Shown: in pieces, positions 11,520 to 21,477 of the stretch
Numbering within the stretch: position 1 is the stretch's first letter
Layout: each line of letters opens with the position of its first letter
Origin: Pyrus communis
Lineage: Eukaryota > Streptophyta > Magnoliopsida > Rosales > Rosaceae
Direction: 5' to 3'
DNA: 64,000 nt
Assembly (NCBI RefSeq): GCF_963583255.1
Contig: NC_084804.1
Coordinates: 20,218,061 to 20,282,060 of the forward strand
Notes under the pieces: generated by a model
Database searches by the model: none
What the model saw: only the letters and a program-made list of their open reading frames with translations
What the model was told of the DNA's origin: nothing
Translations under genes and position numbers: made by a program

Positions 11520-11906
11520 ATTGACCTAGGCTGAGAAGCATTGAAGAAATAGATAAAATTGCCTAAAGAATCATCTAAATACCGGATGTACATTGTACCA
11601 CTAAAAGCATAAGTAAATACGTAATGGGTGTTACGGACACAAAATTATATACAATTATTTTTCGAAAAAAGCTAACATTCAACAGCTGTCATGTAAGTTG
11701 TACTTCCTCCGTCTCTGGTGCGTGGTCGTTGGGTTGGGTGCATATAGTGCCCCATTAGAAATAGCTGCTTGGTACGGCCCATACCAACTCCAATATATCT
11801 GTTGCGCAATAAACAGAGGCCCGTTTGTCTAGACAAGTAAAAGCCCTTTTTGTTCGTGGAGGTTCTGATGCTGTGATCGCTGATCGACGGTGGTGGGAGT
11901 CGAGAT
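11520..11906 (+). promoter_or_regulatory. Upstream region of LYR-motif gene
   Basis: Sequence between the MITE and the start codon at 11907. It must contain the promoter and 5' UTR. I see no unambiguous TATA box. The MITE lies about 390 bp upstream of the ATG. Confidence 0.3.
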
Positions 11907-12266
11907 ATGGAGAAAGCATTGAAAATCTACGGGGAGGTTCTGAGATTGGTGAGGAGGTTGCCAAAGGACTCTCAACCTTACTACGCCAAGTACGCCCGCG
12001 AGAACTTCGTCAATTACAGAGAGGTCGAGGCCAACGACGACCAAGCCCTAAACGATCTCTTCCTCAGGGCCTACAATCATTCCCTCTGGGTCCTCAATAA
12101 GGTACAACGTCGTAATTTCTATCACTGAAAACAAAAATTTGGAATATTTATTGGTTTTGGACATTTTTTTGTGTGTTTCTGTGAACCCAATTGGGATTTC
12201 CTGCGATTGCAGTACTCTGTGGACGAATCTGCGGCTGATAAGTTGAAGAAAATCTGCTCCGATTAG
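11907..12266 (+). CDS. LYR-motif protein (At3g19508-like), two exons
   Basis: Exon 1 is 11907-12101, the intron 12102-12212 (GT..AG, 111 bp) and exon 2 12213-12266, ending TAG. The product is 82 residues. It begins MEKALKIYGEVLRLVRRLP and contains YYAKYARENFVNYREV and AYNHSLWVLNK; exon 2 adds YSVDESAADKLKKICSD. Length and sequence match my recollection of the Arabidopsis LYR-motif protein At3g19508. LYR proteins are small helical mitochondrial factors that bind acyl carrier protein and help assemble Fe-S or respiratory complexes; the specific role of this one is not known to me. The eponymous tripeptide is degenerate here (Ile-Tyr-Gly), as I recall for this subgroup. The frame and splice sites are intact. 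Confidence 0.9.
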
Positions 12267-13671
12267 GGTGCCCGCCAGGTGTTCGATGTAATGCCCCAAT
12301 GGGTTCTTAACCACTGAATTATGTTTTTATTTTTTGGGAAAGAGATTGTAAGCTGCTGGAATTGAGTCTTGTACCAAAAGGATAATAATTATAATTACAA
12401 AATTGGGTCTTTGACAATTTATTGTTGCAATGCACTCTTTCTATTACTTTCCTTTAGATGGCTGGCCCTTGTTCATGCTTAGCTTTTTCGGCAAGCAAGC
12501 TCTGAATACTACATTTTCGGGTCGGGTCGTCGGATCCTGGCTCGATTCTGATACCATATGAAATGAGCTGCCTCAATCTTTATGCTGTTACTTCCATGGA
12601 GTTGAAAAAAAAAAAACAATAGGGTCTCATTTGTCTGCACGATTAGAGAATGTCATTACAATATGTCCTAGTTATTTCCTATTCCTCCTTCACCTTTATT
12701 CAAGGTTTTAAAACACACTAGGCGCTGGTCGAACGGCAGGCTTGGCTCAAATTACTTTGACATAAATGTTTCATGACAACGAATTTTCTTTGCACGATTT
12801 AAATTTTTCATTAGTTGGTCAGGATTGACAGGAAACGTATGACAGTGTATAGTCTTCCATTAGTTGGTCCAGGAGCACAAGGGCTATTGCAGCTTCAACC
12901 ATCGGCACAACTGCGCCATTCCACCAAGTAAAACGTATGTTATCCGGGACGAAAGGTTAGACAATAGACGACCAGTTCACATTCCTCAAGGATCTGTCTC
13001 GTCTTTTAGATGAAATACATCTAATAGCAAAAAACCAAGGAAAACAAGTTCGAAATTCACTATGATTTGGTCAGTTATAATTTGCAAATGCAAGGACCGG
13101 TATGTTGAGATTGCTCCAGTGGAAACACCAGCAAGCTGCTGGTGTAAATCACAGAAAGCTAACAATTGACTGACTATTTTCTAAGTCTTTGTTTTATGCA
13201 TTCAATATGATTTCAATTGCTTAGTCACCTCTCCCAATTTCTCAGTCTTCACATGTATATGTCACTGTCTAGATTTATCATTGATGTCACATTTATAAAA
13301 TTCAACATTGTATTCTCTAGATTATTTACGGCTTAGTAAGAGGATGTTTGAACGGTACAAATGCTTGTTAAGATAACTCTCAGTTTGCTGGTGTTGGATA
13401 ACAATAACATTTGCCTGGTAAAACCATTACAATTAGTCTTCCTCTTGGTTATATCGTCCTTTATGCTCCTGTTTTATCTTGCACATAGATCATTTCCTGG
13501 CTCGATTCTGATACCATATGAAATGAGCTGCCTCAATCTTTATGCTGTTACTTCAATGGAGTTGAAAAAAAAAAAGAATAGGGACTCATTCGTCTGCACG
13601 ATTAGAGAATGTCATGTTACAATATGTCCTAGCTATTTCCTATTCCTCCTTCACATTTATTCAAGGTTCTA
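12267..13671. other. 3' flank of LYR gene with duplicated segments
   Basis: Holds the 3' UTR of the LYR gene and then gene-free DNA bearing the first copy of a 200-bp direct repeat (12535-12736), including the head of a GCCTAGGCG-type repeat. The ORF at 13361-13672 runs through the second copy and has no protein features. Confidence 0.45.
12535..12736 (+). repeat. Direct repeat, copy 1 (about 200 bp)
   Basis: Runs from TCCTGGCTCGATTCTG to CTGGTCGAACGG. It matches 13495-13698 with few mismatches, including the same poly-A tract after GGAGTTG. The copies are offset by 960 bp at their left ends. Confidence 0.88.
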
Positions 13672-13698
13672 AAAAACGTTAAGCACTGGTCGAACGGT
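13495..13698 (+). repeat. Direct repeat, copy 2 (about 200 bp)
   Basis: Partner of 12535-12736. This copy runs directly into the complete GCCTAGGCG-type repeat, while copy 1 carries only its first ~30 bp. Confidence 0.88.
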
Positions 13699-14822
13699 GA
13701 GTTGAGGCCAAGCGCCTAGGCGGCTAGGCGGGGCCTAAATGGACTAATCGGATTTAAGTAAATTTATTATATATCGTATAAATAAGTGCATATTTATACT
13801 TAAAAAAGATACATAATTTATTGAGATACATAAATTGTAAAATAAAATGACATATAGATTATAAAGTATTAAAACATATTGAGAACTAGTGCCGGCCCTG
13901 AGAGGGTGCAAGTGGTGCCACCGCACAGGCCCCCAAATTCGGAAGGGCCGTGACTTATGATTTTACTTAAACTGTATATTTCATATATAAATTTAAACGT
14001 ACAGCTAATTACTAAATTGTACTCTCAGTTCAATTGTCTTGAGCGTATTATGTCAAATCCAAGAATTGGGTTCGAGTCTTCCCAGCAGTGGCTATTTTTG
14101 TGTGTTTTGTTTTTAATTATTTTGGTATCTAAAAGCATTGTTTAGTGTTTTATTTAAAAAAAATTTTGGTATTTAAAAGCATGGTGTTTTGAACCTAAAA
14201 ACTTAGGGAGGCAAATAGGCCCCTAGCTACCACACCAAGATTTTTTTTTTCTTTTATATTATCATTTTTTATGAATAAAAATGTAAAAGAAGACATAACA
14301 ACTATAATGTTAGACCTTTTAAGGGTTTTTATTCTTTCTTCTTTTTGTATTTATAAATAAAGAGTTTCGAACTAAAAAAAATAGGGATGCAAATAAGTAC
14401 CTAACCAGTGATCCACCACACCTAAATTTGTTTTGTTTTTTATTTTATTTTTATCTCAATTCATACATAATCATAAAAATTAAAATGTAAAATAAAACAT
14501 AGCAATGAAAATTATATACAATTTAAGGGCCCCCATTAAAGTTTCGCACAGGGTACCCAAAATCTCAGGACCGACCCTGTTGAGAACATGGGGAAATAAG
14601 AATGTAGTGAGTGTTCATTCAAGTATTCAACAAGTCTCTGTATAAGTGTGAGTCGCGACCTAGGTCGTGCCTGGGTAGGTTAGGCGGACGCCTAGGTGGA
14701 CTAGACGGACGCCTAAACAAGTCTAGGCCCTCTTTCTTAATATTCGAACGCCTAGAAATTAATTGATGCAATGGCCATCTACTTAAGCGTGTAACGCCTA
14801 GGCGGAAATCTTTATAACAGTG
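13672..14822. mobile_element. GCCTAGGCG-rich dispersed repeat, copy 1
   Basis: Both ends carry clustered GCCTAGGCGG / CTAGGCGGAC motifs. The AT-rich middle (TTTATTATATATCGTATAAA, then ACATATTGAGAAC) matches the copy in the bHLH intron (22845-23290). It is interrupted by the hAT element 13887-14579; removing that restores a continuous match. No coding capacity. Superfamily uncertain. Confidence 0.65.
13887..14579. mobile_element. Non-autonomous hAT element, 693 bp
   Basis: Terminal inverted repeats are TAGTGCCGGCCCTGAG on the left and CAGGGTCGGTCCTGAG on the right (reverse complement). It is flanked by a perfect 8-bp target duplication, TTGAGAAC, at 13879-13886 and 14580-14587. The interior has no transposase. 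The related repeat at 22845-23290 keeps the empty site (ATATTGAAAACATGG near 23106), which confirms the boundaries. Confidence 0.9.
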
Positions 14823-16605
14823 ACTTTATTAGTTTGATAGTTGCCAAATTCCAATGGCTCTTTCAGTTGTCAATTGTTTTGCCATTTGCTAACATGGGCA
14901 CCTACTGATAAACATGATTATTTATTTATGGTGCACCGGAGTATACTGTTTAAATATTTTAATTGTTAGATTTTTAGTGTTCCATCTTTTATTAAGAATT
15001 TAATAATTAAAAAAAAATTAGATGTAAAGATACTCTGGAACGTCTTAAAATTTTCAATCGAAAAAGATATAAAAACTTGTAAACATCGGATTCCATAGTT
15101 TAGTAGAAGTGGGTGGCTTTCATACTTCAAGTTGTTCGAATGACGGGACGTTTGGAATTTTATCATGGAAGTTACACGTTACATCACATACCAGTTGGAA
15201 CCGGCATTAGTTTAGTTCTACAACAAGTGGGAAAAACGACTCTGATTTTAGACAGGGTGTTTAGAGAGATATTTGCACTTTCACTTATTTTATAAAATAT
15301 GGAGTACTCACTTGAATATCAGATATTTGAGAAATTACACATGTTTATGTTATACTTTTCATGTGTGTGCATATTTATGGTATTATAATGCATGCATAGA
15401 TAAATTTCATATCATAGAAGAATGGTGAAATCTTCGAGTATCTTCAAAAAAGATGTCAAAATCTTAGATGGAATGCTACTGTGTATATTTGACATCAAAA
15501 GTCTATCCAACCGAAGTGTTATTTGATGACTATATTTGAAGGCTTTGTGATTTGAAATCAAATTTTAAGCAATAAAAATTTTGTGTCCTTATTTGCTGGC
15601 TATATTTTTGCTGACTATAGTTATGGTGGGTTCCTTGTTCCACTAACATTTTAAGCAATAAAAATTTTGTTGCAACATAATAATTACAAGCATTTAAAGC
15701 TCTATTTAAGTCTATCCAACGAAAATGCTATTTGCTGACTATATTTATGGTGGGTTCCTTATTCCACTAACATTTTAAGCAATAAAAATTTTGTTTCAAC
15801 ATTTTTTTAATAATTACAAGCATTTAAAGCTCTATTTAAATAGTAAAATAACATTAAAATTTGGTTAGAGAAATACAAAATTTGACATAAGACTTCAAAT
15901 TGCCACATCGGTCATCAATTGAAATTTGACTCTTATAATTTGACATTTTCTTTGGAGATGGTCTTATATAATTTGTTGTAGCATTGTAACTAAAAGTTTA
16001 TTTCAACCATTTAAATTAAATAGATAATGAAGAATCAGTGAAAGAAAATATAAATAGAGGTGTGTGGAGAAAAAAATGAGTAGAAATTATGTCAATAACT
16101 TTTTTTTTTTTGATAAGACAATAAGATTAGTGGTTAGATGTTAGATTAGGAAGCTAACAGGGTTTGAACCCACACCGAAATGCAAAGGCACAACTCCTTT
16201 CCACCAATGTGGTAAATGGGCACTTTCAATAACTTAATTGTCCTAATATATGTAACAATTTAAACTCAAAAGTCATATAAGATGTACAATTTGCAAACTT
16301 TTATAGTTGATGACAACTAGCTATGAAAATGGAGTCCATTGAGTTCTCATATGTGCCTCAGTGAAGCAATAGGGCGCTGCATTTGATAGCTTCATTTGTG
16401 GGTAGATATGGGAGCAAACACAGATGGGGTTTGCTTTTCCCTGAATTTTCTTTCAATATTCTAGTAGAGAATGTAAACATTTCTATTCAACTTTAAGACT
16501 AATGAAATTCCAATTGTTTGACAAAAAAAAAATTAACATCTTGCTTCACTAAATCAATAATTTAGACATCTAAAATAAGAAAAGATAACTTGCATGTAAC
16601 ACGGT
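14823..16605. other. Gene-free DNA with local tandem repeats
   Basis: AT-rich. Contains the duplicated block at 15605-15840. Around 16110-16210 a GGGTTTGAACCC motif after AGTGGTTAG vaguely recalls tRNA-derived boxes, but not enough to call a SINE. Confidence 0.4.
15605..15840 (+). repeat. Imperfect tandem duplication, ~120 bp unit
   Basis: Two units share TTTGCTGACTATA, TATGGTGGGTTCCTT, CCACTAACATTTTAAGC and ACAAGCATTTAAAGCTC. Unit 1 is about 15605-15710 and unit 2 about 15728-15840. A partial third similarity lies at 15530-15600. Confidence 0.75.
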
Positions 16606-17057
16606 TGTTGAGGTCCAAAAATGTCACACGTAAGCCCAACCAAGCATCGATCGAAGCCCAATTGTCATGCAAATCTCTATTCAAGCCCAAATACATGCAA
16701 AGGTGTGGGATCGAGGAAGAAATATATTTACGACCATGTCATGCTACAATAGTTAGACCGGATCATGCCATGCCTATTTATCATGCTACTCACTATTCAC
16801 GCTAAGCCCAAGTCACATGACCGGGGCTTGTCACGTGAATTGTAGTGTGGATGGTTACGGAAGTTCATTAGGCCTAGGTGGAGTCAAGATTGTGGAAGAT
16901 TTTGGGTTGCTTGGGAGCCCAAAAGTCCATGGTCTTTGTATTCCATGTGGGTAAGTTTGAGAGAGAATTAGCCTAGTTTGCCTCTTTACCTAGCAAGCAA
17001 ACCTTCTTAGTTAGGACCAAACTAGATTCTTGCATTGAATGTATACTAAACCCAGCA

Positions 17058-18473
17058 TGTGATGACCCGTCCCTAATTTTCCATGTAATTTCCTTCCCGA
17101 GGGTGTAAAATGACGATTACGCCCTTTTTGGCAAAGTGGAATCCGACATGGACGTTGTTGTTCGACGTTTAATTTATTTTTCGTATTATCGTAATTAATT
17201 TGTCTCGTTATTACGAACACGTGAGCACAAGTTAGACTCGAAACGGATTCGTAACGAAGAATTTATGCTTATTTAAAGTTTGTTAACAATAGGTAAAATT
17301 ATACACATGTGTGTGAACTAATCAGCATTAGTGAACAATGTTTTGGATAAGGTAAGCTAGATATTTTGTAGTTTTAAATTGTGTAAATTGGACCCTTTCC
17401 CACTTTAAAAACAGGTCCCTTACTTACCACACCAACCAATCACCTTTCTCCCTATTTTTTATCACCCAATCAGAAACCCTCTCTCTCTCTTGTCCAATCA
17501 GAAACTCTCTCTCTCTCTCTTTCTTTCTTCTTCATCTTCTTATTCTTCTTATTCTTCTTATTCTTCTTCTTCTCTCTAACCGTATATCTCTTTCTCTCTG
17601 CAACAACAAACTCCATCGTCAAACCTCATAGATCGACGTTCAAACCACCATCATCGTACTCCTTTCGTCCCCATGAGTCCATCCATATGAGTTGACTCGA
17701 AAACGAATGAGTTTTGAGTTCCCAACTCAGAGCTCTGACACGGATCATGGTTCTCCGACATCTTTCCATTTGAGTTACAAGGTTTTGGAAGGTTTAGAAG
17801 AAACTACACAACTCCCCAAGGTCCCTAGCCTAAGTTTGAAGTCAAGCCAACATGTAGACATGCGATTTTGGGACGTTGGAATTAGGGTCGAGACTTTTGA
17901 GCTATTTTCAGTCCATTTCCATATAAAGTACATTGAAAATGGTTGGAAATGAGAAAGTTATGAAGTTTTAAAGTTTTTAAAAAAATTTGGCCAACTTTTC
18001 CAAATTTCGGCTAACCAGGCAGCGGCGACGGCAAACAGAGAACTGAGGAAGAAGGATAATATTTCGTTAAAGTTGACAGAATATTCTCATGCCGTTATTG
18101 ATGCCGTTGAGGTATTTCGTTAGAGTTAACGAAATATTCCGTCTATTGACGGAATATTCCCTAAGTTTTTTTGCCAACGCATGGCCACGCATGTGGCCGA
18201 TCGCTGGCAGTGCGTGAGGTCACATGCTGCTTCGTGGAGGCGTGTGGTCGACATGGATGGGTCTGTGATGTTGCATAGAAATGTTTTCGCATATTTAAAC
18301 CCGCCGTTTAAGCAAACTATGAGGGATTTTCCTAGCTTTTTCGTGTGTAGTTTAATTAATTAATTAATTACTATAGTTGTTTCACATATACGAGAGAATT
18401 ATCCCCGAGGAGGTATGAGGTCAAGTAAGGTTAGGAGGCTACGATCCGACTAAGTATCAATGAGTGGGCATTT

Positions 18474-18524
<51 letters not shown>

Positions 18525-19470
18525 AGTTTTATGGTTTCCATAAATGCTTTTGGATTTAATATTATGCCTATTATACCATGTTCTATTTCATTTTAAAAGT
18601 GCTATTATATTGTTGAGATTTATAAATTGTCATGGCATGTTCATATACATTTTACCTACTCATCATGCATGCTTGCACTGGTGTAGTACTAGCCCCGGGT
18701 CAGGGCCAGGCTTCACGTGTATGGTCACATCACACTGCACGCTCACTTTAGATCCATTGTAGGTGCCAATCAATCATGTCCTAGGCTGGAATAGGCAACT
18801 AGGACTCGTATATGATGCGCCTAGCACCAATCTTCACATAATTATAGTACTATAGCGTATTTATGATTACACGTAGTCCTGTTCATGTCAGAATTTCTCT
18901 GCATGAACTCATGTGTTAACATAGATTGATAAGCACCTAATTTTCATATGCCATGGTTGAGATGTTATGATTTGTTGTGTTTCTTGAATTATTGTTGATT
19001 TACATTTGATTTCATATTTATACGTAGTATGATTTTCTAGAAACTATACATGTTTTACAGCGAGGAGTTAGTAAGTTCAGAAAATAAATGTGTTTCATAA
19101 ACCTTTGTTTTTGCCGATTCACACTTTCTGTTTTACGCCCCTCCAGGACTTAGTTAGCTAAATCCTCGGTGGTGTACGAGGGATCTTTGGCGATTTTGAC
19201 ATTCTCCTGAGTAAATGTAGGAGTTCATTTCTAGTTATGTACTAAGCATCTTAACTAGAATCGACTGCTCTACTTATGTCGTACTGTTATCTATACTCTG
19301 ACTACTTATGTGTTATGAGTTCTTCTCACTACTGCGCACTCTCTTTATTAGCTTAAATAAATTCTAGCTTCGGTTTAAATTTATTCGTATTTCTTCCACC
19401 TCACTTTTTCTTTGGCTACGTCACCTTCGAGTGTCGGCCAGCATGCCTTGACTCTGATCGGGGTGTGTCA
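17058..19470. mobile_element. Inner solo LTR, about 2.4 kb
   Basis: Begins TGTGATGACCCGTCCC and ends GGGGTGTGTCA. A perfect 5-bp target duplication CAGCA flanks it (17053-17057 and 19471-19475). It contains TC-rich and TTC-rich tracts (17480-17575) and a TA microsatellite (18476-18519). Its 3' part is homologous to the LTR at 29651-31728. ORFs inside (17692-17952, 18181-18363) have no domains. Confidence 0.82.
18476..18519. repeat. (TA)n microsatellite
   Basis: About 22 TA dinucleotides inside the inner solo LTR. Confidence 0.9.
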
Positions 19471-20707
19471 CAGCAAGTCAGGCATTTAATGCTGACTTTC
19501 CCTTCCTAGCTTGCATAGACAACCAACGCGTGAAAGTCGTGAGGCGCGCTACCATAAGTAGCACTTGTGGAAAGCCGACTTGGGAAAGCCACGCGTCGGG
19601 AAGAAGCAAACTACAAGTCTCAACAGTGCATCTATCTTACACCAAAAAGGGAATAATAGGAGAGTTAGGGAGAAAAGAGGGGAAGACCAAGCCACAAAAG
19701 GGAGATTCCCTTTAAACTTAGAGAAGAGTCCTTCACTTACATAAGGAGGGAGAAACCATTAGAGAAAGGGGAAGATTAGAGGTAACACATAAAAGAGGGA
19801 GAGAACGCAGAGAGACAAAGTTAAGAAGCAACACCCAGGAAACATACCCAGAGAACTCCATTAGTCTAGAAATATCCTTTAAGCCTCAAGAATCAACATC
19901 CATACAACCTTAGTGTTTCCCATAGATTTCCACTAAAATCCCAGCCATCGTAAGCCTTCCTGCTACCCTAGGAAACCCAGATTATTTACCAGGAAACACC
20001 ATGCAACCATGCCAACTCTCTCTCTCAACATGCTAAACTGATGAACTTCTAGCTTGCACACCACGCTTCTCTTGTTCATGTCATTATTTGCCTAAGTCAT
20101 GCTATCTTCGAGTCGTTGATCTAATCGGGATATTTCCTAAGACAAGCTAACTTTTTCGAGATATTCCGAGACTTGGTACGAAATCGAACCAAGGGAGACA
20201 AGAAGACGTTTTCAAAGTCCAAGTCCATCTCAACCTAAAAGTCCCTCAACAATGGTTTATATCTTCTTTCTCATGTGATGAGAGATGAAAAAAAATGTTA
20301 GTGGAGAGAAACTCGTTACATGTAGGTTTTTGTCCAAATAAAATAATGTCAGGAGAGTGATTAGTCTTATATTTGATGTAATAGATGTGAAGTGCGATCA
20401 TCTAAAGGTTAAACTTTTCCAAATTGTCGGAGAGAATATAACCATAGGAGAATATGTATGCAATGTTAACACACAATATAATGTTTGTTGAAACTTTTCC
20501 CATTTTTAGGAGAGCATTCAACCCTCTTTTGAAAACCTATTTATTGTTCTCAATTTTGATATACATATTTAACTACTTCTTTATCTAGTTAAAGTTGCCA
20601 CCAACGCTCTCTTGGTATATCAATATTACATTTTTTTACATAAAGATATTCACACTAAAGTGATTGGGTAATAAATTGATTACGAACTCGCTATTTCTAA
20701 TATTTAT

Positions 20708-20857
20708 AGAGGTGTGATATTCACACACCTTTTTTTACTTCTCATACACTCTTTTAGTTTTTGACCGTCGGATCGGATGATTTAAAGAAGATTAACGGAT
20801 ATAAATTAACAAGGGGTGTGTGAGAAATAAAAAGAGGTGTGTGGATAGCGCATCCCT
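20708..20857. mobile_element. Foldback MITE
   Basis: The left end AGAGGTGTGATATTCACACA pairs with the reverse complement of the right end (AGGGATGCGCTATCCACACA). Inverted similarity continues for about 45 bp. The flanks share ATTTAT. It sits about 620 bp upstream of the bHLH start codon. Confidence 0.7.
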
Positions 20858-21361
20858 ATTTATATATAAGACTTCTAACTTACAAAAAAATGTTCAAACT
20901 TTTTCGTGTCTGTACCGTAATACTAAGCGATAATATTACACCTTTAATACGGAAAAATGTTCAAACTTTTTCGTGTCTGTAAATCTAATATCACATAAGT
21001 TATGCGCGCACACACGCATATATGAGGGAAGTTATAGTCGAAGCTGGTCCATTGGCATGTAACGCTGTCTGGTCCTGTGCCCTCCTGAGTCCTGAGTCTC
21101 CTGACAAAGGTGACGAAAGAAGAAACGTTTCAGAGTGTGGGGTTTAGGCAACATCGCGTTGGAGCTCGAAACCACGGTTTTCTCGGGTCAGGTGGGTTTG
21201 ACCAAAAGTCGTCGAAAACCGAAGCCTCCACCCTTGGAAAGCCCAGCGCACACCCTCCTTTCTTCTCAGCCCACCCATTCCCTCTCTCTCTACACTGTAA
21301 CGCTTCTATACTCTCAAGAGTCACTCACAAACATAAAGCAACAGAACAAAATCAGAGCACC

Positions 21362-21387
21362 CTCTCTCTCTCTCTCTCTCTCTCTCT
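21362..21387 (+). repeat. (CT)n in the bHLH 5' UTR
   Basis: A pure CT run about 90 bases before the start codon. Pyrimidine-rich leaders of this kind are common in plant 5' UTRs. Confidence 0.85.
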
Positions 21388-21477
21388 TATCAACAAGAAA
21401 CTTCCGTTGTTTTCTCCTAAAAACCCCCTTCTCTCTCTGGAAAGCTCAAAACTTTTTTGAGTTCGGTGGGGTTGAAA

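Larger units (their letters stand above)
16606..20251. mobile_element. Outer solo LTR, interrupted by a second LTR
   Basis: The ends are TGTTGAGG and CCTCAACA, 8-bp inverted termini with TG..CA. Flanks are ACGGT (16601-16605) and ATGGT (20252-20256), a 5-bp duplication with one transition. Without the inner LTR at 17058-19470 it is about 1.23 kb. It lacks coding sequence, primer site or a partner LTR, so a solo LTR is the simplest reading. Confidence 0.7.
20252..21477 (+). promoter_or_regulatory. Upstream region and 5' UTR of the bHLH gene
   Basis: Contains a foldback MITE (20708-20857) and a duplicated TTCAAACTTTTTCGTGTCTG segment (about 20891 and 20961). A CT-rich leader (21362-21387) precedes the ATG at 21478. 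ORFs at 21110-21533 translate the leader and have no domain. Confidence 0.5.

Noticed and set aside
16110..16210. Possible tRNA-derived SINE near GGGTTTGAACCC
   Set aside because: Box A and a defined 3' tail could not be found, and the motif is a short palindrome that can arise by chance.
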